DNA of 13,214 bases from Moraxellaceae bacterium (GTDB lineage Bacteria; Pseudomonadota; Gammaproteobacteria; Pseudomonadales; Ketobacteraceae). The position numbers and the translations under genes were made by a program. The stretch covers positions 1-13,214 of the forward strand of contig NVVG01000103.1 of assembly GCA_002402125.1 (NCBI GenBank), read 5' to 3'. Numbering within the stretch: the stretch's first letter is position 1; the number at the start of each line of letters is the position of its first letter. Shown here piece by piece: positions 1-7,640 of the stretch. The notes below the pieces were generated by a model, which did no database searches, was not told the DNA's origin, and saw only the letters and a program-made list of their open reading frames with translations.

Positions 1-1436
1 CTACGCTTACCCAATGGCAATTAACCGGCCTAACCTCGGGAGCATGGGAGTTTACTATTGCCGCTCTCGATGCACAGAATGCGTATAGCAATTATTCCTC
101 CGTAGCCTCAAAGGCAATTAGCGGTGAAACCCCAGTTACAGAGATTCCACCCATTGTAGAAGAACCCATTGCGGAAGAACCCGCTATCGAAGAGCCTGTT
201 GCAGAGACCCCACCAATTATTGAAGAACCTGTAGCAGAAACACCGCCTGTTCTTGAGCAACCTGTAGTCGAGGAACCTGTTGCCGAAGAACCCGCGGTCG
301 AAGAACCTGATGTAACCGCTGGCACCGCAACTTTTGCATGGTCGATACCCGTCAGCCGTGAAAACGGCGACTATCTAGACCAAAGCCAATTAAGCGGATA
401 CAAAATACTTGCTCGCAATACAACGATCGGTGTTGAGCAAATGGTGACAATTGGCTCCCCCAGCATCACCCAATATAGTTTCACAAACTTAACCTCGGGA
501 AAATGGGAATTCTCAATTGCAGCAATCGATACACAGGGCACAACTAGCAATTATTCATCGATAGAATTAAAAACGATTTATGTCGACGGACCTATTGCCG
601 AAGAACCTGTTGTCGAAACACCCCCCATTGCCGAAAGACCTGTTGAGGAAGAACCTGTTGCTGAAACCCCACCTATTATTGCAGAGCCCATTAAAAACAC
701 CGCCATTCTAACCTGGTCAATACCGGTTAGTCGCGAAAATGGCAATTATATGGATCTAAACCAGCTAACCGGATACCTCGTGCTCGCTCGTAATATCACA
801 AACGAGACAGAAAGCACGGTGAACATCAGCTTCCCGACCATTACCCAGTGGAACTTCACCGACCTAAAACCGGGAACATGGGAATTCTCTGTTGCCGCTA
901 TCGATAGCCAGGGTGCCTATAGTAATTACTCATCGATCGCATCAAAAACTATTAATGCCGATGGATCTACCGCATATATCACCCCCACTCTGGAAGGTCC
1001 TATCGTGGATGCAACACCGGTTCTGGAGGGCCCCGTTGCTGAAGAGCCCGTCGCAGAGAGCGCGCCGACAGTCGAGGAATCCGTCGCAGAAACCACACCA
1101 ACCGTGGAGGAACCGGTTGCGGAGACCACCCCCACAACTGAAGAACCTATTGCTGAAACCGGTACAATATCCGGCACAGCCATTCTAACCTGGTCAATAC
1201 CCGTTAGCCGTGAAAATGGAAACCTTCTTGTGATGAGTGATCTGACCGGATACAAAATTATACTTTACGATGTCGTAAATGATACCGAATACTTCGTAAC
1301 AATAGACGACCCAACCATCACCGAATGGGAGTTTAGCGAACTGACCACAGGAGAGTGGGAGTTTTCCATCGCTGCTATCGACACCGTAGGGGCACTTAGC
1401 AAATACTCCTCAGTAGCAACCAAAACCATTAACTAA
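1..1436 (+). CDS. Fibronectin-III-like repeat protein with Pro/Glu-rich linkers (5'-partial)
   Basis: The frame is open from base 3 to TAA at 1434-1436, so this is the C-terminal part of a longer protein; the start is outside the window. It holds four copies of a roughly 85-residue beta-sandwich-like unit: an end fragment (3-125) and full copies beginning near 320, 700 and 1175. Each full copy starts with a WSIPVSRENG motif, has a central GY, then [TS]xWEF[ST][IV]AA[IL]D and ends with NYSS/KYSS..K[TA]I, as in fibronectin-III domains of bacterial surface or secreted proteins. Linkers of about 37-72 residues are repeats of EEPVAETPP-type units, probably an extended stalk. The protein ends right after the last domain, with no membrane anchor or sorting signal. 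Function is unknown; adhesion or carbohydrate-related surface display is only an inference. Methionine 441-443 is internal, not the start. Confidence 0.85.
   Translation, partial: TLTQWQLTGLTSGAWEFTIAALDAQNAYSNYSSVASKAISGETPVTEIPPIVEEPIAEEPAIEEPVAETPPIIEEPVAETPPVLEQPVVEEPVAEEPAVEEPDVTAGTATFAWSIPVSRENGDYLDQSQLSGYKILARNTTIGVEQMVTIGSPSITQYSFTNLTSGKWEFSIAAIDTQGTTSNYSSIELKTIYVDGPIAEEPVVETPPIAERPVEEEPVAETPPIIAEPIKNTAILTWSIPVSRENGNYMDLNQLTGYLVLARNITNETESTVNISFPTITQWNFTDLKPGTWEFSVAAIDSQGAYSNYSSIASKTINADGSTAYITPTLEGPIVDATPVLEGPVAEEPVAESAPTVEESVAETTPTVEEPVAETTPTTEEPIAETGTISGTAILTWSIPVSRENGNLLVMSDLTGYKIILYDVVNDTEYFVTIDDPTITEWEFSELTTGEWEFSIAAIDTVGALSKYSSVATKTIN
126..1173 (+). repeat. Pro/Glu/Val-rich linker repeats between FnIII units
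   Basis: Three linkers (about 126-320, 583-695 and 958-1173) are built from degenerate codon repeats for E-E-P-[VI]-[AV]-E-[TE]-[TP]-P. The bounds given span the linkers and the two modules between them. The modules are also close at DNA level: the 23 bp at 702-724 recur identically at 1179-1201. This points to recent duplication and possible copy-number change by recombination. Confidence 0.75.
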
Positions 1437-1456
1437 CAAACAACAACTATCTCTCT

Positions 1457-1482
1457 CATTCCCACGCTCCCGCGTGGGAATG
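1457..1482. repeat. REP palindrome (single copy)
   Basis: A perfect 11-bp inverted repeat (1457-1467 with 1472-1482) around a TCCC loop. It belongs to the CATTCCCACGC-type REP family common in gammaproteobacteria, which is usually mobilised by RAYT (REP-associated transposase) proteins. Related copies lie at 7285-7310 and 7343-7368. It sits between the convergent 3' ends of the FnIII gene and hrpB, so its hairpin could protect or terminate both transcripts; there is no adjacent T-run. Confidence 0.85.
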
Positions 1483-1517
1483 CATACCAACCCAAACAAC
1501 AAACAATATCCACCAGG

Positions 1518-4001
1518 TTACATTCTACTCTTAACCCTATTCGTCGCCTGCGCATTTGCCGGGTCATCGGGCCAAAAATGTTTCGGATAACGCCCTTTCA
1601 TTTCCTTCTGCACCTCGCGATAACCTGATTGCCAAAAACCAGCCAAGTCCTGAGTCAATTGCAATGACCTTTTACCAGGCGATAACAAATCCATCAACAA
1701 TGGTAACTTACCATTCCCAAGTAGTGGCGTAGCCGCCAAACCAAACACCTCTTGCATACGCATTGATAATTTAGCAGGACCATTAAGTTGATAGACAACC
1801 CGAATATTAGAACCACTGGGCACTTTAATCCGCAATGGTAACAATGAATTTAACTCTTGTTGTGCTTGCCAACTAAACACATTTCTAAGCGACTCGATAA
1901 AATTAAACTTCTTTAACTGTTCTAAATTTCTAATCTCATTCAAAAATGGCCCTAGCCAGGTTTCTGCCGTAACCAGCAAATGAGCTTCATTTATTTCCGG
2001 ATATTGTTTTGGATAAAACTGATGGGCTAACATCATACGAACAAGCAATTGGGCGACCTCATTTTTATCACCGTCACCTTTATCATTATTGCCGGCACTA
2101 TTAGTAAAGCAATTAAACAGACTCAAACCTTTCTTCTGCACCAAGGTAATCCAAGCCGAGGTTCGTAGGGATGCATCAATAGCATTGCCATTGGTTTTGG
2201 CACTGACCGTAATCGCGCCAAGCATCAAGCGATTCTCATGTAAAAACCGCCCACTTTTCTCATCGAATTCACAGACTTCCTGCTGCGAAAATAAATGTGG
2301 CAACGCTTGTTCCAACAAACCCATACTCACCGGGGTCGCCGAAAATATGCGCGCACCTTTTTGCCCACCCATTTCGGCGATGGCAATAAACTCATCATTA
2401 TGCCAGTAGTCCTCTCGACTATCTGCGCCGGCGCCATTTGCCAACAAATAACCCTTACCCCTTCTTTTAGCAATACGATCGGGATAAGCCAACGCCAGCA
2501 AAATAGGTAAATAACTGACGTCAGGCTCAGCCGACGCGGTTAGTTTTAAACGTTTCAACCAAAAACCGAGTTGTTTTTTAAATAAAGGATGCGGCCGTTG
2601 ATACTGGCTATGTATAGCTAAGGCTAAATCCGCTTGATTACTCACGCGACTTTCAAGTAGCGCCAATAAATACACACTTAGAACAACAATTCCTGGATAA
2701 TCAGACTCTAACAATTGGGCTTTAATCAACATGTGCGCCCAGCGGATATCAGTACCAAAATTTAACAGCTGTTTACCCAGCATCGTGAGTTTATGGTTAC
2801 TGTCAACAGCCTCTAACATGAGTAACAGAGCAAACGCTGGTTTTTTCTGTGTGGCGGTGGGTTTATCAAGCAAATCTAGTTCGTCTAAATCTGCGCCCCA
2901 TTGTTTGGCCTCTAATAACAACTGGCTAATATCTGATGACAAGATCTCTGGAATATCATGGGCTTCTCGGCGTTCAAAACTCTGTATCGTGCCTAAACGA
3001 TATACCACACCGGGCTCAATACGCCCTGCCCGCCCTGCCCGTTGAATTGCGGAAGCCTTGGATATATTGACCGTTCGTAATTCAGTGACTCCGGTTTTTA
3101 GGTTGAATTTGGCGGCGCGTTTACGACCGCTATCAACCACAATGCGAATACCCTCTATGGTCAAACTGGTTTCAGCCACGTTAGTGGATAACACAATTTT
3201 GCGCTGCCCCTTCTCAGCGGGAGCGATCGCGTCTTGTTGCGTGGTTTTATCTTGTTCGCCATACAAGGTAAATACAGCTATATCGGCAGCCAAACCCGTA
3301 AGTTTTTGAGCCACAGTTTTAATCTCGCGCTGACCAGGCAAGAACACCAAACAGCTACCCGGTTGATCGGCCATGGCCTGCTTAATAACAGCGGGAATGG
3401 CATCGAGCCAGCGACTTTCATCTCTAACCACATGATAGTATTCATCGATAGGAAAACTGCGGCCATCGGACGTTAATACTGGGCAATCAAACGTGGCCTG
3501 TATACGCTCCGCGTCCAAAGTTGCCGACATCAACAATATCTTTAGGTCGTCACGTAACGCCGCCTGCGTTTCTAGAGCAAAGGCTAAAGCGGTATCTGCG
3601 GCAATTGAACGCTCGTGAAATTCATCAAAGATGATGCAATCAATACCGCTAAGTTCTGGGTCATTTTGCAACATGCGGGTGAGCATGCCTTCAGTGACTA
3701 TTTCCAGTTTGGTATGTTTGCTAACGAGTTTCTCTTGGCGAATACGTAAACCAATACTTTGCCCGACCTTTTCGTTTTGACATTTCGCAAGGTACCTTGC
3801 GATATTACGTGCCGCCAAGCGTCTTGGTTCTAGCATGACAATATGTTTAAAGTGACCATCACGGATTAACTGCAACGGCAACCAGGTTGACTTACCCGCG
3901 CCAGGTGGCGCTTGTAACAAAGCCATATCATGGTTTTTTAGGGTTTCGACCAATGCTGGATAGATGTCTTGTACGGGTAGCACGTTAATCCCCAATATCA
4001 T
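1518..4001 (-). CDS. hrpB: ATP-dependent helicase HrpB
   Basis: A DExH-box superfamily 2 helicase of 827 residues, matching the usual HrpB length. Motifs in order: Walker A APPGAGKST (31-39), DEFH with following ER (126-131; the HrpB form of DEAH), SAT (159-161), FLPGQREI (about 220-227), STNVAETSLT (272-281) and motif VI QRAGRAGR (320-327). The C-terminal HrpB domain ends with the family-typical WPDDPAN. The cellular role of HrpB is poorly defined; it is presumed to act on RNA in the cytoplasm. The ATG at 3999-4001 overlaps the upstream gene by 17 nt. An alternative GTG at 3981-3983, preceded by GGGG six bases upstream, would start the protein at LPVQDIYPAL, which fits E. coli HrpB (which starts close to LPV) better. 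Last gene of the cluster. Confidence 0.95.
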   Translation of the reverse strand: MILGINVLPVQDIYPALVETLKNHDMALLQAPPGAGKSTWLPLQLIRDGHFKHIVMLEPRRLAARNIARYLAKCQNEKVGQSIGLRIRQEKLVSKHTKLEIVTEGMLTRMLQNDPELSGIDCIIFDEFHERSIAADTALAFALETQAALRDDLKILLMSATLDAERIQATFDCPVLTSDGRSFPIDEYYHVVRDESRWLDAIPAVIKQAMADQPGSCLVFLPGQREIKTVAQKLTGLAADIAVFTLYGEQDKTTQQDAIAPAEKGQRKIVLSTNVAETSLTIEGIRIVVDSGRKRAAKFNLKTGVTELRTVNISKASAIQRAGRAGRIEPGVVYRLGTIQSFERREAHDIPEILSSDISQLLLEAKQWGADLDELDLLDKPTATQKKPAFALLLMLEAVDSNHKLTMLGKQLLNFGTDIRWAHMLIKAQLLESDYPGIVVLSVYLLALLESRVSNQADLALAIHSQYQRPHPLFKKQLGFWLKRLKLTASAEPDVSYLPILLALAYPDRIAKRRGKGYLLANGAGADSREDYWHNDEFIAIAEMGGQKGARIFSATPVSMGLLEQALPHLFSQQEVCEFDEKSGRFLHENRLMLGAITVSAKTNGNAIDASLRTSAWITLVQKKGLSLFNCFTNSAGNNDKGDGDKNEVAQLLVRMMLAHQFYPKQYPEINEAHLLVTAETWLGPFLNEIRNLEQLKKFNFIESLRNVFSWQAQQELNSLLPLRIKVPSGSNIRVVYQLNGPAKLSMRMQEVFGLAATPLLGNGKLPLLMDLLSPGKRSLQLTQDLAGFWQSGYREVQKEMKGRYPKHFWPDDPANAQATNRVKSRM

Positions 4002-5109
4002 CTAAAGGATTACTTTCTCCTTTCCCCCAGGGCGCGGTGAAATGAGCCTCCACCCAATCAAAGGGTACCTCAGCTATGGATGCATGCTGCCATTGTGGCG
4101 CGCCGTCTTTATCCACCAATAAGGCGCGCACACCTTCTGGAAAATCTGGGTGTTTGCTACATTGCAGCGCTACCACTAGCTCCATCTGAAACACGGCTTC
4201 TAAAGAAAGCTTGTTGCCTCGACGTAATTGTTCATAAACAATATAAGCTGTGGTTGGACAACCGTTGTTTAACCCCGCTGCAGCTCGTTGCATCCAGCTA
4301 TCTTCGGTTTCAAACGATACAATATTATGGGCAATTTCTACCAATGTATCGGCATCGGTTAGCTGGTTAATAATATCGTAATGTTGCCGCACCGTGGAGG
4401 CAGGCAACTCATTGAGGTTTTCGGCTTCACGCAGTACTGCTGACACCACGCCAACATTAGTCTTAGTACAATCCGTCCATGCTGCGGCGACTAACCCTGC
4501 AATGACATCCTCCTTACGCTCATGGGCAATATACCGATCGGCCAAACCAATAAACAATGCATCCGCTGCGTTAAAATGCGCACCGGTGAGTCCTAGAAAC
4601 AACCCGGTTCGCCCCGGTGTACGAGTTAAAAACCAGGTACTGCCCACGTCTGGAAATAATCCAATAGCCATTTCTGGCATGGCTAAACGGGACTTCTCCG
4701 TTACCACCCGATGACTAGCACCAGACATCAATCCGATACCACCACCCATGACAAACCCGTGACCCCAAACGATAAAGGGTTTTTGATATTGGTGGATCAG
4801 ATAATCTAAACGGTATTCATTTTCAAAAAATTCTGCAGCGTATGGGTTTGGCGTATCAGCACCGCATTCAATTATTGAGTCATAAACACGACGGACGTCA
4901 CCCCCTGCACAAAACGCTTTCTCGCCTGCACCTTGAAGAATCACACAAACTATGGACGTATCAAGCTGCCAGGCTTCAAGTTGTGGCCGCAACAAACCTA
5001 CCATCTCAACGCTCAGCGAATTTAATGTGCGCTCAGAGTTTAGTGTAGCTATACCGATATTTTTCCTGTCTGCTGTTGGCAATACTTCAAATAGAACTGC
5101 GTCACTCAT
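3985..5109 (-). CDS. Enoyl-CoA hydratase/isomerase family protein, 3-hydroxyisobutyryl-CoA hydrolase type
   Basis: A crotonase-fold enzyme of 374 residues, the length of HIBYL-CoA hydrolases rather than of about 260-residue enoyl-CoA hydratases. Oxyanion-hole segments are AGGD (68-71) and MGGGIG (121-126). The catalytic Glu146 and Asp154 lie in PEMAIGLFPDVGS, as expected for the hydrolase subgroup. That enzyme frees 3-hydroxyisobutyrate from its CoA ester in valine breakdown, in the cytoplasm. The ATG at 5107-5109 has an AGGGGA Shine-Dalgarno seven bases upstream. It lies 43 nt after ung and overlaps hrpB by 17 nt; no other valine-pathway gene is present here, so the substrate is not confirmed by context. 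A broader enoyl-CoA hydratase role remains possible. Confidence 0.88.
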   Translation of the reverse strand: MSDAVLFEVLPTADRKNIGIATLNSERTLNSLSVEMVGLLRPQLEAWQLDTSIVCVILQGAGEKAFCAGGDVRRVYDSIIECGADTPNPYAAEFFENEYRLDYLIHQYQKPFIVWGHGFVMGGGIGLMSGASHRVVTEKSRLAMPEMAIGLFPDVGSTWFLTRTPGRTGLFLGLTGAHFNAADALFIGLADRYIAHERKEDVIAGLVAAAWTDCTKTNVGVVSAVLREAENLNELPASTVRQHYDIINQLTDADTLVEIAHNIVSFETEDSWMQRAAAGLNNGCPTTAYIVYEQLRRGNKLSLEAVFQMELVVALQCSKHPDFPEGVRALLVDKDGAPQWQHASIAEVPFDWVEAHFTAPWGKGESNPLDDIGD

Positions 5110-5152
5110 TGCTTTCCCCTGCTTTATTAATAGGTCGCGTTACAACACAGCA

Positions 5153-5869
5153 TCAGAAAATACTAAGCTGCATGCTTTCTTCTGCTGGCAGCGACCAGTC
5201 AACAGGTTCTTTCCCGATGGATTTTAGGTATGCATTCGCCTCACCAAAATGGCCACAGCCTAAAAAACCCCTATGGGCAGATAATGGCGAAGGATGCACG
5301 GCACGCAACACTTTATGCCTACTCTCATCGATAAACTGTCCTTTCTTATGGGCATAACTACCCCATAACAAAAACACCACACCCTCTTTATGCTCGTTAA
5401 GGCGCTGGATAACACTATCGGTGAATAGTTCCCAACCTTGCTTTTGATGTGAACCGGCGCTGGCTTGCTCCACTGTCATTACGCTGTTTAACAACAAAAC
5501 ACCCTGCTTGGCCCAGGATGTTAGACAGCCGTTAGTGGCAATAGGCAAGCCAAGATCGCGATGAATTTCTTTGAAAATATTCTTTAACGATGGTGGTGGT
5601 TTAATGCCATCGGGTACTGAAAAACACAAACCATGTGCCTGTCCTGGACCGTGATAAGGGTCTTGACCCAGAATCACAACGTTCACTTCATCAAAGGGGG
5701 TATATTTAAAGGCGTTAAAACGATCCTCTTCCGGAGGATAAATGGTCTTTCCCTGTTGTTGCTGCGTCAAAAATGCATCCAAATGCTGCATATATTCTTG
5801 ATCAAATTCTGCCGCCAGCTGTTGTTGCCAACCAGCCTCAAGATCGACTTTGTCAAAAGACCCACTCAT
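5153..5869 (-). CDS. ung: Uracil-DNA glycosylase (family 1)
   Basis: This 238-residue protein removes uracil from DNA as the first step of base-excision repair. The water-activating motif GQDPYHGPGQ is at 68-77 with catalytic Asp70. The DNA-intercalation motif HPSPLSAHR is at 192-200 with His192; E. coli Ung has Asp64 and His187 at these places. FNAFKYTPFDEVNVVILG before the first motif is also typical. Full length, with no missing residue. Its ATG overlaps the TGA of the DUF3820-like gene (ATGA, 5866-5869), indicating translational coupling. Confidence 0.97.
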   Translation of the reverse strand: MSGSFDKVDLEAGWQQQLAAEFDQEYMQHLDAFLTQQQQGKTIYPPEEDRFNAFKYTPFDEVNVVILGQDPYHGPGQAHGLCFSVPDGIKPPPSLKNIFKEIHRDLGLPIATNGCLTSWAKQGVLLLNSVMTVEQASAGSHQKQGWELFTDSVIQRLNEHKEGVVFLLWGSYAHKKGQFIDESRHKVLRAVHPSPLSAHRGFLGCGHFGEANAYLKSIGKEPVDWSLPAEESMQLSIF

Positions 5870-6096
5870 GGCTCAATAGGATCCATGGTTTTCATCGGTT
5901 CAATGATTTTTTCCAAACCATTAATACGTACTTCTAACGCTAGTTGAAGTAGATATCCTAACTTCCCCTGCGGAAATCCCTTTTTAGCAAACCACAAAAG
6001 ATATTCTTCTGGCAGGTCGATAATCACCAGCCCTTTGTATTTTCCAAAGGGCATATGCAAATGCGCTAGATCCAATAGATCTTGTTTCTTGAACAT
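5866..6096 (-). CDS. DUF3820-like small protein
   Basis: A 76-residue protein with the pattern MPFGKYKG (15-22) followed by IxDLPEEYLLWF, the hallmark of the DUF3820 family, also named a putative quorum-sensing-regulated virulence factor. A similar module occurs at the C-terminus of some exonucleases, so a nucleic-acid link is possible but unproven. The start follows the stop of the upstream gene by 8 nt with no clear Shine-Dalgarno, and its stop overlaps the ung start. Coupled translation with both neighbours is therefore likely, and the fixed position before ung suggests a repair-related role (inference). Confidence 0.85.
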   Translation of the reverse strand: MFKKQDLLDLAHLHMPFGKYKGLVIIDLPEEYLLWFAKKGFPQGKLGYLLQLALEVRINGLEKIIEPMKTMDPIEP

Positions 6097-6104
6097 AGGT
6101 TATT

Positions 6105-7124
6105 TTACAGAAGAGCCAAGGCTTTTTCTGAAAAGAAGAATGGCTCTAAACGACGTCGCAAGACCTTTTCCAACACCCCGTTTTCTTTGAGCACTTCAAT
6201 AGCAGGTGGCGCAAAAAGCATCGCTTCTTCCGTTAACATTTCCTTTTTAATACTCACTTCTTCTAGAATAAGCCTCAACGTAGAATCACCGTACTTGGAG
6301 AAAAAGAAATCTATCCCAGAATCGAGAACATCAAGGGTATAACTAACCTCACGAAGCTCTAACCAAAACTCATAACCCAACACTAAAAAGTCTTGTAAAT
6401 CCGCTGCAGAAATCGCTTCCCTAAACGTGGATATTTTCTTACCTTTTATCTTTTCCCAGGCATCTTGAGATATCTCGCTGATTTTCTCATTGCTCAGTGT
6501 TTTGTTAAGAAACTTCTCACTTTGCTTCAACGATTTACTCGCGTTCTTTTTGATGAATTTCTTAACATTTTCTTCAATTGCGGCCTCTAAATTAGGTGCC
6601 GCTTTGTTCATCATGCTTTTACCAAATTTCAACATAGATGCTGCACCAGGTACATTTTTTGTAACCGGGTTGTCAGAAATATAATCTTTAATCCCACTAT
6701 AAAGCAGATCGGAAACAAGATCTGAATAAACTGGATTGGCAACAATTTGGCCAATTGCCCGTTTCCTTAAATCTTCCATTTCTAAGGCTTTTTCCAACGC
6801 CACTTCAAACTGCTCATCAGAAACTAGGTCACCCACCTTGTTTGTATCATGAACCGGCAGGTCGTAAACATGTTCGGCAATTTCACCCATTAATTCCGGT
6901 ATTGCCCCATGAATTTCTACTTCTTTAACATATTTTTTAACCACTTGTTTGATCTGATCAGAGGTAACGACTTCGCCAAGGGTAACGTCTTCAATATCAT
7001 CGAAGAATTTATCAAGCTCTTCTTCTACAATCTTCTCAAAATCCTCGCCTGTAAGTTGTTCCATAAAGAACTCAACTTGAGCATCAAGGAGTTTTTGGGC
7101 TAGTTCCTTTTTCTGATCTGACAT
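6105..7124 (-). CDS. Conserved-looking hypothetical acidic helical protein
   Basis: About 339 residues from the ATG at 7122-7124, which has GGAG nine bases upstream. An upstream in-frame ATG at 7146-7148 would add eight residues (MNCSRRAY) inside a hairpin and looks less likely. I do not recognise the family. The N-terminal third is very acidic (for example EEELDKFFDDIED), the middle is Lys-rich (FIKKNASKSLKQSEKFLNK), and the whole reads as helical. There is no signal peptide, no clear membrane helix and no catalytic motif; a short Ala/Met stretch near 165-190 is only amphipathic. It is the first gene of the cluster leading to ung, with an 8-nt gap to the next gene. A cytoplasmic scaffold or binding protein would fit, without direct evidence. 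Confidence 0.8.
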   Translation of the reverse strand: MSDQKKELAQKLLDAQVEFFMEQLTGEDFEKIVEEELDKFFDDIEDVTLGEVVTSDQIKQVVKKYVKEVEIHGAIPELMGEIAEHVYDLPVHDTNKVGDLVSDEQFEVALEKALEMEDLRKRAIGQIVANPVYSDLVSDLLYSGIKDYISDNPVTKNVPGAASMLKFGKSMMNKAAPNLEAAIEENVKKFIKKNASKSLKQSEKFLNKTLSNEKISEISQDAWEKIKGKKISTFREAISAADLQDFLVLGYEFWLELREVSYTLDVLDSGIDFFFSKYGDSTLRLILEEVSIKKEMLTEEAMLFAPPAIEVLKENGVLEKVLRRRLEPFFFSEKALALL

Positions 7125-7142
7125 ATAGGCTCTCCGGCTACA

Positions 7143-7161
7143 GTTCACTTGCTGAGTGAAC
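7143..7161. promoter_or_regulatory. Perfect 7-bp inverted repeat upstream of the ung-hrpB cluster
   Basis: GTTCACT (7143-7149) and AGTGAAC (7155-7161) flank a 5-base spacer, 19 bases upstream of the chosen start of the first cluster gene. It could be an operator or a leader hairpin in its mRNA. No convincing sigma-70 boxes were fixed next to it. Confidence 0.4.
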
Positions 7162-7284
7162 AGACTTTCTTAATGAAGTAAAATACATACTGATCCATAT
7201 ACTAACAGTGCTTTACGCCTGAGTGAATAGATGTGCTCCAAAAATATTGAGCAAAAAAACAACAACCCTCCCACCACTACCTCT

Positions 7285-7368
7285 GGTTCCCATGCTCCTG
7301 CGTGGGAATCCATACTTTCTCATCACTGGAAAATTCCATATGCATTCCCACGCGGGAGCATGGGAACG
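7285..7368. repeat. Inverted REP pair (REPIN-like element)
   Basis: Two REP hairpins face each other. The first pairs 7285-7295 with 7300-7310 (loop TCCT, two G-T pairs). The second pairs 7343-7353 with 7358-7368 (loop GGGA, i.e. the reverse orientation). About 32 bases separate them. Opposed REP copies with a short spacer define a REPIN, the unit mobilised in trans by RAYT proteins. The copy at 1457-1482 is the closest relative within the window. Confidence 0.8.
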
Positions 7369-7531
7369 AGTGGAACGGATTTAACCCACGATTAAGCGGG
7401 CTTCCAGATATACATTCAGAGCCCCACCGTACCCTCAAGCACACTGAAAAATGGCACCTTCATAACACTGAATGAGAACCAACGAATTGTACGATTAAGG
7501 CTCTACATTAGGTTTAAGGCATTGCTTCCGC

Positions 7532-7537
7532 TATAAT
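7532..7537 (+). promoter_or_regulatory. Consensus -10 box (TATAAT) for the lipid-kinase-like gene
   Basis: A perfect TATAAT followed by a GC-rich discriminator (CGCGCC), as in growth-rate-regulated sigma-70 promoters. The -35 box is poor (TTAGGT at 7508-7513, 18-base spacing). It would give a leader of about 95 bases before the TTG start. Confidence 0.5.
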
Positions 7538-7545
7538 CGCGCCAC

Positions 7546-7612
7546 GTCACATCAGTGACAAATCGCACACAGCTGAACTGTGAATGGTTAAACCGTTGCT
7601 GGTTTGACCATT
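7546..7612 (+). promoter_or_regulatory. Structured 5' leader with three tandem hairpins
   Basis: Stems: GTCAC/GTGAC (7546-7550, 7555-7559); CACAG/CTGTG (7568-7572, 7578-7582); and a 12-bp stem (7583-7594 with 7601-7612, one G-T pair). The last can be replaced by an alternative: GGTTTG (7601-7606) with CAAACC (7634-7639), or AATGGTT (7583-7589) with AACCATT (7636-7642), which overlaps the TTG start. This is switch-like, but no known riboswitch class is recognised. Confidence 0.45.
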
Positions 7613-7640
7613 GATAACCGAACAATAGCAGGCCAAACCA

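Larger units (their letters stand above)
7125..7640. other. Divergent intergenic region with REPIN, promoter and structured leader
   Basis: 516 bases without a credible gene. From left to right it holds the 7143-7161 inverted repeat, an AT-rich stretch, an inverted REP pair (7285-7368), an uncharacterised stretch (7369-7500), a -10 box (7532-7537) and a leader with three hairpins (7546-7612). It must hold promoters for both the leftward ung-hrpB cluster and the rightward kinase gene. Confidence 0.7.

Noticed and set aside
92..325. Minus-strand frame rich in Gly/Ser/Thr repeats (also 926-1255)
   Set aside because: It is the antisense reading of the Pro/Glu linker codons of the FnIII gene; low complexity follows from the repeats and there is no start signal.
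7440..7465. TGGCAC resembling the -24 box of a sigma-54 promoter (near 7450)
   Set aside because: The expected TTGC at the -12 position is absent (TAAC instead), so it is not a credible target of the neighbouring activator.
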